Source: Roseivivax sp. GX 12232
Lineage (GTDB): Bacteria; Pseudomonadota; Alphaproteobacteria; Rhodobacterales; Rhodobacteraceae
Length of the DNA stretch: 64,000 nt
Assembly: GCF_021272185.1 (NCBI RefSeq)
Contig: NZ_JAJSEC010000004.1
Coordinates: 62,001 to 126,000, forward strand
Direction: 5' to 3'
The translations under genes and the position numbers were made by a program. This document shows positions 48,978 through 57,575 of this stretch, piece after piece. The notes under the pieces are model-generated. The model had not been told where the DNA came from. It saw only the letters and a program-made list of their open reading frames with translations, and did not search any database. The first letter of the stretch is position 1. Every line of letters begins with the position of its first letter.

Positions 48978-50399
48978 TCAACCCCAGTCCGAAAACCCGA
49001 ACATCGTGTAGTCGCGGGCATAGGCCTCCTGGGCCAGGGCCTCGAGCGTGTCGTCATAGACCTGCGCCAGCCCGAAAGGCGCCTGCGTCGGCCGCGGCTC
49101 GGGGTCGGGCGCGGCCGGGCAGCCGACCTGCAGCGCCAGGGCGGGCAGATAGGCGGCCATCTCCTCTTCGCGGATCACCATGTCGGGAAAGGTGAACTCG
49201 GCCATGCCCAGGAGCGTCTGCGACTGGCTCGCCCAATGGCCGTCGGTGCGGATCGGCGTCTGCCCCGCGAGGTTCGCCTTGCAGAAGCGCAGGAAGCCGG
49301 TGAAGGCCTCGCGGTGATCCTCAAGGCTGTAGTCGGCGGGATCCTCCTTCAGCGGCAGCCCGTAGGTCTTGACCAGATGGGCGCGGATCTTGCCGAAACT
49401 GCCCGGCCCGGTCGCCAGGATCTTCGTGCAGAAGGCGTCATGGGCGCGGGCCAGCGGGTGGCGGATCACCGTGAAGCTGCGGTGGCCGGGGCGCGCGCGC
49501 TTCCAGTGCCGGAGCGTGTTCTGGCTGAACTTGGTGACCAGCGCGTCTTCGTCGACGCCGTCGAGCGCGGCGAGCCAGGCCGTGACCGCCGCCTCGGGCC
49601 CTGAGCGGATCGGCATGTACAGAAGATCCGCGCGCGCCGCGGCCACATAACTCGGCACCAGCGGGCCGCGCCGGGGCTCGAAGTTCGGCGTCCGCGCGAG
49701 GTTGAACCCGTCGAGCCGCACCAGCGCCTGCTCCATCTCGGCGTAGTTCTCGACCTTCTCGGAGAGCGGCTTGGGGTTCTGCACCTTGAGCGAGCGGTCC
49801 AGCGCCTCGAGCCGCTCGGGCACCCCGAGCCAGGCCGCGAGGCCGTTCATCACCTCGAGGTCCTGCAGGTCTTCATAAGCGATATAGAACGCCGTCTGCC
49901 CCGAGCGCTGCAGCGCGTTCAGAAGCCGCACCTGGAAGCCCTGCTGGGCGGCGAGATGCGCCTCGAACTCGCGCGGGTCGAAACGGGCCTTCTCCTCGCG
50001 GCGGCGGCGGACGTTGGTCAGCTTCCACTGGCCCGTCTGCTGGGCGATCTTCCAGCTCACGTAGGAGTCGACCGGGTTGCGCGTCAGCACGATCTTGGCG
50101 CAGCGCGGGTCCTCCAGAAGCGGCGTCAGCACGCGCGGGTCGTGGTCGTGGAAGTAGCGGAAACCGCCCAGCCCCTGGGTCGCCTTGCGGATCTGCGCCA
50201 GCAGCCGCTCGGGCTTGGCGTCGCGCTCGGGGCGGGTGATGCCGAGGATGTCCTCGGAGTTGGGATAGCCGATGAAATGCGGGTTGAAGGCCTCTCCGTG
50301 GCAGGTGACCGAGGGCAGGGCGTTCAGGTTGGTCTCGAGGAAATTCGACCCGGTGCGCATCTCGGCGAAGACGACGAAATAGTCGAAGGCGGCGGGCAT
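48978..50399 (-). CDS. NodH-like protein with two sulfotransferase domains
   Basis: 473 aa, about twice a single sulfotransferase. The first half has a PAPS 5'-loop AEMRTGSNF (12-20) and a 3'-phosphate motif LTRNPVDSYVSWK (about 105-117, Arg107 and Ser112/115). The second half (about 245-473) again looks sulfotransferase-like: VIRHPLARAHDAF near 313, DGHWASQSQTLLGM and a C-terminal MVIREEEM, but its 5'-loop is not recognisable (LYMPIRSGPEAAV at the expected place). It may therefore be one active plus one degenerate domain. Would sulfate a surface glycan. Last gene of the minus-strand polysaccharide cluster, seven bases after the GT14 gene. Start ATG 50399. Confidence 0.82.
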   Translation of the reverse strand: MPAAFDYFVVFAEMRTGSNFLETNLNALPSVTCHGEAFNPHFIGYPNSEDILGITRPERDAKPERLLAQIRKATQGLGGFRYFHDHDPRVLTPLLEDPRCAKIVLTRNPVDSYVSWKIAQQTGQWKLTNVRRRREEKARFDPREFEAHLAAQQGFQVRLLNALQRSGQTAFYIAYEDLQDLEVMNGLAAWLGVPERLEALDRSLKVQNPKPLSEKVENYAEMEQALVRLDGFNLARTPNFEPRRGPLVPSYVAAARADLLYMPIRSGPEAAVTAWLAALDGVDEDALVTKFSQNTLRHWKRARPGHRSFTVIRHPLARAHDAFCTKILATGPGSFGKIRAHLVKTYGLPLKEDPADYSLEDHREAFTGFLRFCKANLAGQTPIRTDGHWASQSQTLLGMAEFTFPDMVIREEEMAAYLPALALQVGCPAAPDPEPRPTQAPFGLAQVYDDTLEALAQEAYARDYTMFGFSDWG

Positions 50400-50406
50400 C
50401 GCGGGG

Positions 50407-52107
50407 CTACTTCCTGACCAGGTAGGGCTTGCGCGCCGGCCGCTGGCCGTGGCGCGGGGCGGGATCGACGGGGAAATCCCCCATCAGGTAGGGGTGCATC
50501 CCCTGGTTCTTGAGGTTCTGCAGGAACTGCCCGAAGCCGCTCAGATCGGCGAGCCGGGGCGCCTCGGCCAGCCGCCGGGTGGCGCGCTGGCCGATCTCGT
50601 CGATGATGATCTGCAGAGGCTCCATCGGGGCCTCGATGAACTCGGCCATGGTCCAGATGCGGATCCGCGCCTTGGCGTCGGGCGAGCGCAGCTCGTCCAG
50701 CATCTTGGCCTCGATCTTCTGGAGCGCCGCCGCCTCGGTCCGCAGGTCGGCGAAATCCCGGTTCGACTGGAAGAGCGGCACCGCCCAGGCGCCCGAGATC
50801 ACCGAGATCTGGGCATTGGGGTCCTGGGCGAAATGCCAGTTGATCTTGGGGTTGTCATGCGGGCCGTATTGAAAGCACTGCCGCTCGCCGCGGGTGTTCC
50901 AGACCAGGTTGGTGAGGAAGGCGCGCGGGTTGTAGTCGCGCAGCGCCGCGCTGTCGGCAAGCGCGCCGTTCAGGATGCGCTGACCGTTGACGAACTCGGC
51001 GCGCTCGGGCGCGTAGAGATGGCCGTGCACCTGCGCGCCCGTCGCCCGCGCGAGCCAGGGCTCGAAGTCCTGGAACAGCTCGGTGAAGCCCTGGAAGACC
51101 GAGTATTTCCCCGCCGTGCGGCCGTTCTCCCAGCCGTGGTTGGGAAAGCGCGACTGCATGTAGAGGCCGGCCCGCCCGCGGGTCCGCCGCTCCACCGCCT
51201 TGGCGAAGATGCGGTCGATTTTGCCGGGGTTGGGCTCGGTGGCGCTGGCCCCGCGCGCGCCTTCGCCCAGGAAGACCTGGTAGAGCCGCTCCGCATGCGG
51301 CCAGATCTTCCGCGCGACGAAACAATCCGAGCGCCGCAGGAGCTGCAGGTGATCGTCGTAGAAGATATGCGGCTTGCCCTGGAAATCGAACTTCGACAGC
51401 GTCAGCGAGCGGCTTTCGATATTGGTCGAATAAAGCCGCGCGAGGGTCTGGAAGTAGCTTTCGTCGGGGATCCAGACCGAGCGGAAGTAGCGGTCATGCG
51501 CGGCGCGGCGCGGGTCCTGCAGGATCGCCGAGAGCGTCTGCCGGGTCAGGCACCACCACTGGCTGCCCATATGCGGGGTGAGGCCCTCGGGGATGCGGCG
51601 GCGGTAGCCCACCGCGCGCTGCAGCTCGACGAAACGGTCGAAGAGATACCGCTGCCGCCGCCAGGAAAAGGGGAAATGCATGGTGAAGCGCTCTTCGTCG
51701 AGGCCGCCGACGGTCCAGGGCACATCGGCGGTGGTGGCGCTTTCGATGAAATCGGTGCGCGGGCGCTCCTCGAGATAGGCGATCAGCTCCTCGACCGGGC
51801 GCAGCGGCAGGCAGGAGCCCGAGGCCAGGTAGACATGGCGCACCTCGGGATGCGCCGAGAGCATCAGCTCGCTCGCGTCCTGGCTGGCGCGGACCAGCGC
51901 CCAGCTGCCCCAGTTGCAGGTGTGCCGGCGCGAGAAGCGGATCAACCCGTCGTCGGCCAGGGCCTCGCGGAAGGCGGCGAAGGCGCGCTGCGGCACCTTG
52001 CGGTCGACATGGATGACCACAGGGCAGCCCGCCCGCGTCCAGTGCCGCGCCACCTGTTCGGCGCGCCCCAGCGCGGTGTGCACCAGCATGACGATGCCGA
52101 CGCTCAT
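50407..52107 (-). CDS. GT14 core-2/I-branching-type glycosyltransferase (DUF5927-like C-terminus)
   Basis: 566 aa. N-terminal about 290 residues parallel the enzyme at 22363: VGIVMLVHTALGRA, VVIHVDRKVP, CNWGSWALVRA, YLASGSCLPL, GSQWWCLT and SVWIPDESYFQTL. The C-terminal half (about 300-566) is a family-specific extension including WENGRTAGKYSVFQGFT and a SISGAWAV-like stretch (VISGAWAVPLFQ). Probably transfers a sugar to form branches in a surface glycan. Start ATG 52107 overlaps the preceding gene stop by four bases; the sulfotransferase gene follows after seven bases. Confidence 0.85.
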   Translation of the reverse strand: MSVGIVMLVHTALGRAEQVARHWTRAGCPVVIHVDRKVPQRAFAAFREALADDGLIRFSRRHTCNWGSWALVRASQDASELMLSAHPEVRHVYLASGSCLPLRPVEELIAYLEERPRTDFIESATTADVPWTVGGLDEERFTMHFPFSWRRQRYLFDRFVELQRAVGYRRRIPEGLTPHMGSQWWCLTRQTLSAILQDPRRAAHDRYFRSVWIPDESYFQTLARLYSTNIESRSLTLSKFDFQGKPHIFYDDHLQLLRRSDCFVARKIWPHAERLYQVFLGEGARGASATEPNPGKIDRIFAKAVERRTRGRAGLYMQSRFPNHGWENGRTAGKYSVFQGFTELFQDFEPWLARATGAQVHGHLYAPERAEFVNGQRILNGALADSAALRDYNPRAFLTNLVWNTRGERQCFQYGPHDNPKINWHFAQDPNAQISVISGAWAVPLFQSNRDFADLRTEAAALQKIEAKMLDELRSPDAKARIRIWTMAEFIEAPMEPLQIIIDEIGQRATRRLAEAPRLADLSGFGQFLQNLKNQGMHPYLMGDFPVDPAPRHGQRPARKPYLVRK

Positions 52108-53114
52108 GCCCAGTTGCCCTTGGACATGAGGCCCAGGATCTCGAGTTGGCGCCAGTTGATGTATTTCTCGCTCCACTTGCACCAGAGGTCGGGGTTGTCC
52201 TTCAGCCCGTCCGCATAGGCGAGGTATTCCTTCGAGCCGCCGTAGTGCTGGCGGCGGTCCAGCTCCTCCTCGGCCTTGGCCGAGAAGGTGTCGAGGAACT
52301 TGGTGTGCAGCAGGATCCCCGAGGCCTTTTCCCCGCCCCATTCGTCGTAGACGAGGTTCAGCCCGCGCGGCAGCAGGTTGTGGGTCGAGCTGACATAGGC
52401 ATAGCGCCGGTCCCATTTGACCAGCGGGATCTTGTTGAGCGCCGGCGCCCGGGCGGGCTCTTCGGTGAAGAACATCCGCGCCCGCGGCCCGCCCTGGATC
52501 CAGAGGTTGCCGAACTTGGGGTTGCGGGTGATCGCGTAGTTGCCCGCGTCGAACCAGGAGGCGATCTCGAGCGGGTCCTGCCCGGGCGCATAGGGTTCGG
52601 CGTCGATCCGGCCCTTGGGATACATGTCGAGAAGCATCGCCCCGAAGGACTTGATCGAGGAGGCGTCGAGCCAGTCGGTCAGCGCCCGGATCGGCCGGGT
52701 GTCGCAGAAGGGGTACAGAAACAGCTCGTCGGGATCGACCACCAGGCACCAATGGCCGTGCCCGTGTTTCATCTGTAGCCAGTTCAGCCAGTCCACCCCG
52801 AAGCGCGCGCGCTTGTAGCTCTTGGGCGTGGTCCAGACCGAGACATCGGGCTGATCGGCGAGGTAGTCGAGCGAGCCGTCGGTGGAATCGTTGTCCACGA
52901 TCAGGAAGTGATCGACGCCCATCTCGCGGTAGTATTTCAGGAAATACGGCAGCCGCAGCGCCTCGTTGCGCTGGGTCGAGAACAGCAGGATGTCCGAGGG
53001 GTTGATCCGGTCGGTCCGGTTGGCGATGGCGCGCAGATCGCGGCGCTTGCGGAAGGCGCGGATGCGCCAGCGCCGTCGCTGCAGCCTCAGCCGGTATGAT
53101 TGCCAGACGCCCAC
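52104..53114 (-). CDS. Glycosyltransferase family 2-like protein (Glyco_tranf_2_4 type)
   Basis: 336 aa. Diagnostic stretches: LLFSTQRNEALRLPYFLKYYREMGVDHFLIVDN, split as RNEALRLPYFL and HFLIVDNDSTDGS, and the metal-binding VVDPDELFLYP. These place it with the glycosyltransferases related to GT2/GT92 that act on surface glycans. Start is GTG 53114 with GAGG six bases upstream, giving a basic N-terminus (YRLRLQRRRWRIRAFRKRR). Overlaps the GT14 gene downstream by four bases; 62 bp after the GT4 gene. Acceptor and donor unknown. Confidence 0.85.
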   Translation of the reverse strand: MGVWQSYRLRLQRRRWRIRAFRKRRDLRAIANRTDRINPSDILLFSTQRNEALRLPYFLKYYREMGVDHFLIVDNDSTDGSLDYLADQPDVSVWTTPKSYKRARFGVDWLNWLQMKHGHGHWCLVVDPDELFLYPFCDTRPIRALTDWLDASSIKSFGAMLLDMYPKGRIDAEPYAPGQDPLEIASWFDAGNYAITRNPKFGNLWIQGGPRARMFFTEEPARAPALNKIPLVKWDRRYAYVSSTHNLLPRGLNLVYDEWGGEKASGILLHTKFLDTFSAKAEEELDRRQHYGGSKEYLAYADGLKDNPDLWCKWSEKYINWRQLEILGLMSKGNWA

Positions 53115-53176
53115 CTGCTGCCTCGCCCTATGTCTCGTGCCTCGTGACGGCCTTACCGTCCGCTTATCGGCGGCTA

Positions 53177-54418
53177 TCAGACGTGGGTTAAGACGATCCT
53201 GAAATGGTCGTCCCAGCCGGGCGGGCGCCAGGCCCCCGGCCGGTCATCCCGGTCGCCGTTCCGCGTCGCGGCCCCTTGGGCCAGCCGCATTATCTTGTCG
53301 TGCCAAAGATAACCCTCTGCCACATCTGCGTAAACGGCCTTGTCGCCCAGGACCTCGCGCAGCACCGGCAGGCTGTTGCAGAGAACCGGCACCCCCAGGG
53401 CCGCGGCCTCGGCGGGGGGCAGCCCGTAGCCCTCGGCGAGCGAGGGGAAGAGCAGCCCGCGGCTTTCGGCCAGAAGCGCCGCGACCGCAGCGTCGGGCAG
53501 GGCACCCAGCTCGTGCACATGCGCCGGGCGGGCGTCGAGCCGGGCGAAGACCTCGGCGTTCCGCCAGCCGCGCGCGCCCAGGATCAGGAGGTGCGGCGCC
53601 TTGGGGCCAAGCTCCTCGGTCAGTCGCGCCCAAAGGTCGAGCAGGAAGCCATGGTTCTTGCGCGGCTCGATGGTGCCGAGCGCCACGAAATAGGGCCGTG
53701 CGGTCCAGGGCCCCTCGGGCGCCTGCCCCGGGCGCGGCACGGCGACGCCGAGGGGCGCCGTCACCACGTTCTCGCGCCGCCCGGTGAGGCGCGCGATGTC
53801 CTCGGCGGTGGCGCGAGAATTGGCGATCAGCAGATCCGCCTCGGCGCAGGCCCGGTCGAGGAGCGCGCGGAAGCGCGGCACGGTGCCTTCGCGCTGCATC
53901 TCCGGCAGGTCGAGCGGAATCGTGTCGTGGATCATCACGGCAATGCTCAAGCGCGGCACCGCGCGCAGCCCCGCGACGGTCGCCGCCGTGAGATTGCTGT
54001 GCCCGACGTTCAGATAGGCGCTGCCCGCGGGCAGATGCCGCGCCAGCATGGGGCCAAGCGCGCCTTTCCGCGCGCGGTCGAGGGCCAAGGCGCGATGCGC
54101 CTCCTCCGCCGCCGCGCGGGCCGGATCGCCGCGCCGGGCAAGCCGGGCCAGAAGGCCGGGCTGGGCCTCGGGTGGCGCATCAAGCCGCGCCGCGAAGGCC
54201 CGGCAGCCGGCCTCGTCCAGAAGCAGATACCCCAGCGCCGTCCGCACCAGCCCGAACAGCGGCACGGGAGCGGCCAGGAGGTGATCGAGATAGGCCCGTT
54301 CGACCCGGTCCACGCCGGTCATCTGCCGCCCCGCGCGACTGGTCAGCCGCGTGAGGTCGAGGCACCGGGCCGGGGGCTCAGCGCGTGTAGCGGCCGTGTT
54401 GCTGCCAGCGCCAGGCAT
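53177..54418 (-). CDS. Glycosyltransferase family 4 protein
   Basis: 413 aa GT-B enzyme. N-terminal LDLTRLTSRAGRQMTGVDRVE is typical of this subgroup; the donor-binding half has YFVALGTIEPRKNH, LLILGARGWRN, and the EX7E region FPSLAEGYGLPPAEAAALG. Start ATG 54418 lies inside galE: the two genes overlap by 41 bp, and no later start preserves the conserved N-terminus. Third-last gene group of the polysaccharide cluster. Sugar and acceptor unknown. Confidence 0.87.
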   Translation of the reverse strand: MPGAGSNTAATRAEPPARCLDLTRLTSRAGRQMTGVDRVERAYLDHLLAAPVPLFGLVRTALGYLLLDEAGCRAFAARLDAPPEAQPGLLARLARRGDPARAAAEEAHRALALDRARKGALGPMLARHLPAGSAYLNVGHSNLTAATVAGLRAVPRLSIAVMIHDTIPLDLPEMQREGTVPRFRALLDRACAEADLLIANSRATAEDIARLTGRRENVVTAPLGVAVPRPGQAPEGPWTARPYFVALGTIEPRKNHGFLLDLWARLTEELGPKAPHLLILGARGWRNAEVFARLDARPAHVHELGALPDAAVAALLAESRGLLFPSLAEGYGLPPAEAAALGVPVLCNSLPVLREVLGDKAVYADVAEGYLWHDKIMRLAQGAATRNGDRDDRPGAWRPPGWDDHFRIVLTHV

Positions 54419-55364
54419 CTTCGATCATCCGGGTCAGGGTGGAGCGCCGCGGGGACCAGCCCAGCTCCTCGCCCGCGCGGCGCGAGCCCGAGACAAGCTT
54501 GGTCGCATCGCCCGCGCGGCGCGGGCCCTCGGTCATCGGCACCTCGCGGTTGGTCACCGCGCGGGAGGCCTCGACGACCTCGCGGACCGAGAAGCCCGAG
54601 CCGGTGCCGAGGTTGAAGACCCGGCTGCCGCGTCCCTCGAGAAGCCAGTCGAGCCCCAGGAGATGCGCGTCCACCAGGTCCGAGACATGAACGTAGTCGC
54701 GGATGCAGGTGCCGTCGGGCGTGTCGTAATCGGTGCCATGGATGGTCAGCGCCGGGCGCTTGCCCTCGATCGCCTCGAGCATGACCGGCACGAGGTGGGT
54801 CTCGGGGCGGTGGTGCTCTCCGATCTCGCCCTCGGGGTCGGCGCCGGCGACGTTGAAGTAGCGGAAGATCACCGAGCGCAGCCCATGCGCGGCCTCGAAA
54901 TCGCCCAGCATGTCCTCGATCGCGCGCTTCGACTTGCCGTAGGCGTTGAGCGGCTCCTGCGGGGTCTCCTCGTCCAGCACGACGTTGTCATGCTCGCCGT
55001 AGGTGGCGCAGGTCGAGGAGAAGACGATGTTGCGGCAGCCGTGGTCGACCATGGCCTCGAGCAGGTTGAGCGCGCCCAGCGTGTTGGTGCGCCAGTAGCG
55101 CCCCGGCTCCTGCATCGCCTCGCCGACAAGGCTGAGGGCGGCGAAATGCAGGACCGCGCTCGGGCGATGCGTCTCGAAGGCGCGGTCGAGGCTGGCCCGG
55201 TCGAGAAGGTCGCCCTCGGCCAGCGGCCCGAACTGCACCGCGTCGCGCCAGCCGGTGGCGAAATTGTCGAAGGTCACCGGGGTATGGCCGGCCCGCGCGA
55301 GCGCCTTGCAGGCGTGGCTGCCGATGTAGCCCGCGCCGCCGGTGACAAGAACCGTCTCACCCAT
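54378..55364 (-). CDS. galE: UDP-glucose 4-epimerase
   Basis: 328-aa short-chain dehydrogenase/reductase. NAD-binding TGGAGYIGSH near residue 8-17, catalytic Tyr and Lys in YGKSK, Ser/Thr in SSTCATYG, and RYFNVAGADPEG. Interconverts UDP-glucose and UDP-galactose, supplying UDP-Gal to the glycosyltransferases next to it. Start ATG 55364, three bases after the galU stop. Its 3' end overlaps the GT4 gene by 41 bp. Confidence 0.95.
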   Translation of the reverse strand: MGETVLVTGGAGYIGSHACKALARAGHTPVTFDNFATGWRDAVQFGPLAEGDLLDRASLDRAFETHRPSAVLHFAALSLVGEAMQEPGRYWRTNTLGALNLLEAMVDHGCRNIVFSSTCATYGEHDNVVLDEETPQEPLNAYGKSKRAIEDMLGDFEAAHGLRSVIFRYFNVAGADPEGEIGEHHRPETHLVPVMLEAIEGKRPALTIHGTDYDTPDGTCIRDYVHVSDLVDAHLLGLDWLLEGRGSRVFNLGTGSGFSVREVVEASRAVTNREVPMTEGPRRAGDATKLVSGSRRAGEELGWSPRRSTLTRMIEDAWRWQQHGRYTR

Positions 55365-55367
55365 GGA

Positions 55368-56255
55368 TCAGCCGATCTTGCCGTCGGCGACCATCCCGTC
55401 GAGGAAGCCCTTCAGGTCGTCCTTGAGGTCGGGACGGCTGAGACCGAAGGCCACCGTGGCCTGCAGGAAGCCCGCCTTCGAGCCGCAGTCGTAGCGCTGG
55501 CCCTCGAAGCAGAGCCCGTGCACGCCCTCGCCGTCGATCTCTTGCGCGATGGCGTCGGTGAGCTGGATCTCCCCGCCCGCGCCGGAGCCCAGCTCGTTGA
55601 GATTGTCGAGCACCTTGGGGGTCAGGATGTAGCGCCCGATCACCGCGAGGTTCGAGGGCGCCTCGGCGGGCTTCGGCTTCTCGATCATGCCGCGCACCGA
55701 GACCAGCGGGCTGTCGCCCCGGTCGGCGTCGAGGATGCCGTAGGCGCCGGTCTTCTCCTCGGGCACCTCCATGGCGGCGACCATGTTGCCGCCGGTCTCG
55801 GCATAGGCCTCGACCATCTGCTGCAGGCAGGGGGTCTTGGCCGCGATCACGTCGTCGGGCAGCATGACCGCAAAGGGCTCGTCGCCGATCAGCTTGCGCG
55901 CGCACCAGACCGCGTGGCCGAGGCCAAGCGCCTTGTGCTGGCGGGTATAGGCGATCTCGCCCGACTCCATGTTGGTGGCCTGCAGGATCTTCAGGAGTTC
56001 GTCCTTGCCCTTGGCCTCGAGCTCCTGCTCGAGCTGCGGAGCGGCGTCGAAGTAATCCTCGAGCGCGCCCTTGCCGCGCGAGGTGATGAAGATGAACTCC
56101 TTGATCCCCGCCGCGCGTGCCTCGTCGATGGCGTATTGCACCAACGGGCGGTCGACGAGGGTCATGATTTCCTTGGGAACGGATTTGGTGGCCGGCAGGA
56201 AGCGGGTGCCGAGGCCGGCGACGGGAAAAATGGCCTTGGTAACGCGGTTCTTCAT
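55368..56255 (-). CDS. galU: UTP-glucose-1-phosphate uridylyltransferase
   Basis: 295 aa. Nucleotidyltransferase signature GLGTRFLPATKSVPKEI near the N-terminus, DRPLVQYAIDEA, and VMLPDDVIA with the metal-binding Asp. Makes UDP-glucose from UTP and glucose-1-phosphate. Start ATG 56255; followed by galE after three bases. The 87-bp gap from the GT2 gene could hold an internal promoter. Confidence 0.95.
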   Translation of the reverse strand: MKNRVTKAIFPVAGLGTRFLPATKSVPKEIMTLVDRPLVQYAIDEARAAGIKEFIFITSRGKGALEDYFDAAPQLEQELEAKGKDELLKILQATNMESGEIAYTRQHKALGLGHAVWCARKLIGDEPFAVMLPDDVIAAKTPCLQQMVEAYAETGGNMVAAMEVPEEKTGAYGILDADRGDSPLVSVRGMIEKPKPAEAPSNLAVIGRYILTPKVLDNLNELGSGAGGEIQLTDAIAQEIDGEGVHGLCFEGQRYDCGSKAGFLQATVAFGLSRPDLKDDLKGFLDGMVADGKIG

Positions 56256-56342
56256 GAAAGGCTCCTGAACAAATTCACCGATACTCTAGACAGGCTGCAG
56301 GCGCATTGCAGCTAGGAACGGCGCCCGCGCGCGGAAAACCTC

Positions 56343-57572
56343 TCACAGGTTGCGGCGGGTTGCGAGCGCCGCGCGCAGTGTGCCCACGCGGGTGGCAAAG
56401 CGCGTCCAGCGAAAGCGCGGCTCGTCGCGCCGGGCGCGGCCGAAAAGCCCGCCGCTCTGCCGCCAGATCCCGTCCGCGCCGAAGCGCATCCGGTGATAAA
56501 GCGCGGTCGGGCTGAGGGTGAGCACCGTCGCCGTCGCGCCCTCGGTGAGGGCCCGGCGGGCCTCGGCCTCGCGGGCGCGGCGCTGCCAGGGGCGCCCGGC
56601 AAAAAGCCGGTGCGGCGCGCCGGGGCGGGCGGTGAAAGGCAGGAAGCCGGCGCTGGCGCGCGGCAAGGGGCGCAGATGCGGGATTTCGCGGGTCGCACCT
56701 TCGCGGATGCCGCGTTCGAGCCCGCGCATCAGCGCCCAGACATCGCCCGGATCGAGCGCGCCGGCCTGCATCGACCGGAGGAGCCGCTGGCGCTGCTCGA
56801 CCCGCAAGCGCTCGAGCGCCACGGCATGTTTGGCTTCGGGCAGGTGCTTGCGCAGGAAGACCATGGTCGAGGCGCCGATCTCGGTCAGGTCGCGCGGCGT
56901 ACGGTCGGCGCGGCGGCGCGGGCTTTCCGCCATGCCGTGATGCACCAGCGCCCGCGGCACCAGCGCCGTCGCCCGGTCCTCGGCGGCGAGCCGCAGGTTC
57001 AGGTCGGTCTCGTCGAGGTAGAAGCGGAAGGCATGGTCGAAGCCGCCCATGACCGCGAGCAGGTCGCGGCGGAGCGCCATGTTGGTGCCCTCGGTCTTGA
57101 TCGCCCGGCCTTCGCGCGGGGCCAGGACCACGGGCGCCTCGTCGGCGAGCCGCAGCGGATGCCGGCGGCCCGCGCCGTCCACCGTCGCCGCGCCCCATTG
57201 CAGCGAGATGCCGTTGCGCCCGATCACGTAGCCGCCCGCCGCCGCCACCTCGAGGTCGCCGAAGGGCGCCACCAGATGCGTCAGCCAGGAGGGTTCGGGC
57301 ACCGCGTCATCGTCGATGAAGCCCAGGATCTCGCCCGCCGCGGCGGCGATGCCGCGGTTGCGCGCCGCCGAGATGTTGGGCTGGTCGTATTCCAGGCCCT
57401 TGACCTCGGCGGCCTTGGCATGGGCCTCGACCGCGCGGAGGCCCGCCGGGCAGGCCACGACCACCACCTCGAGGGCTGGGTAGTCGAGCTGCGCGAGCCC
57501 CGTGAGGCAGCGCGCCAGGGCCTCGGGGCGGCCCCGGCTCACCACGATCACGCTGACGGGCAGGGCGGCCAT
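56343..57572 (-). CDS. Glycosyltransferase family 2 protein
   Basis: 409 aa. GT-A domain in the first about 240 residues: VSVIVVSRGRPEALARCL, ARNRGIAAAAGEILGFIDDDAVPEPSW (DxD-type metal site in IDDDA), and FYLDETDLNLRL with the catalytic-type ED region. The C-terminal about 170 residues are Arg-rich and without a recognised domain; they might bind membrane lipids or the acceptor. Start ATG 57572, three bases after the cysQ stop, so the two are cotranscribed. Confidence 0.87.
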   Translation of the reverse strand: MAALPVSVIVVSRGRPEALARCLTGLAQLDYPALEVVVVACPAGLRAVEAHAKAAEVKGLEYDQPNISAARNRGIAAAAGEILGFIDDDAVPEPSWLTHLVAPFGDLEVAAAGGYVIGRNGISLQWGAATVDGAGRRHPLRLADEAPVVLAPREGRAIKTEGTNMALRRDLLAVMGGFDHAFRFYLDETDLNLRLAAEDRATALVPRALVHHGMAESPRRRADRTPRDLTEIGASTMVFLRKHLPEAKHAVALERLRVEQRQRLLRSMQAGALDPGDVWALMRGLERGIREGATREIPHLRPLPRASAGFLPFTARPGAPHRLFAGRPWQRRAREAEARRALTEGATATVLTLSPTALYHRMRFGADGIWRQSGGLFGRARRDEPRFRWTRFATRVGTLRAALATRRNL

Positions 57573-57575
57573 GGC

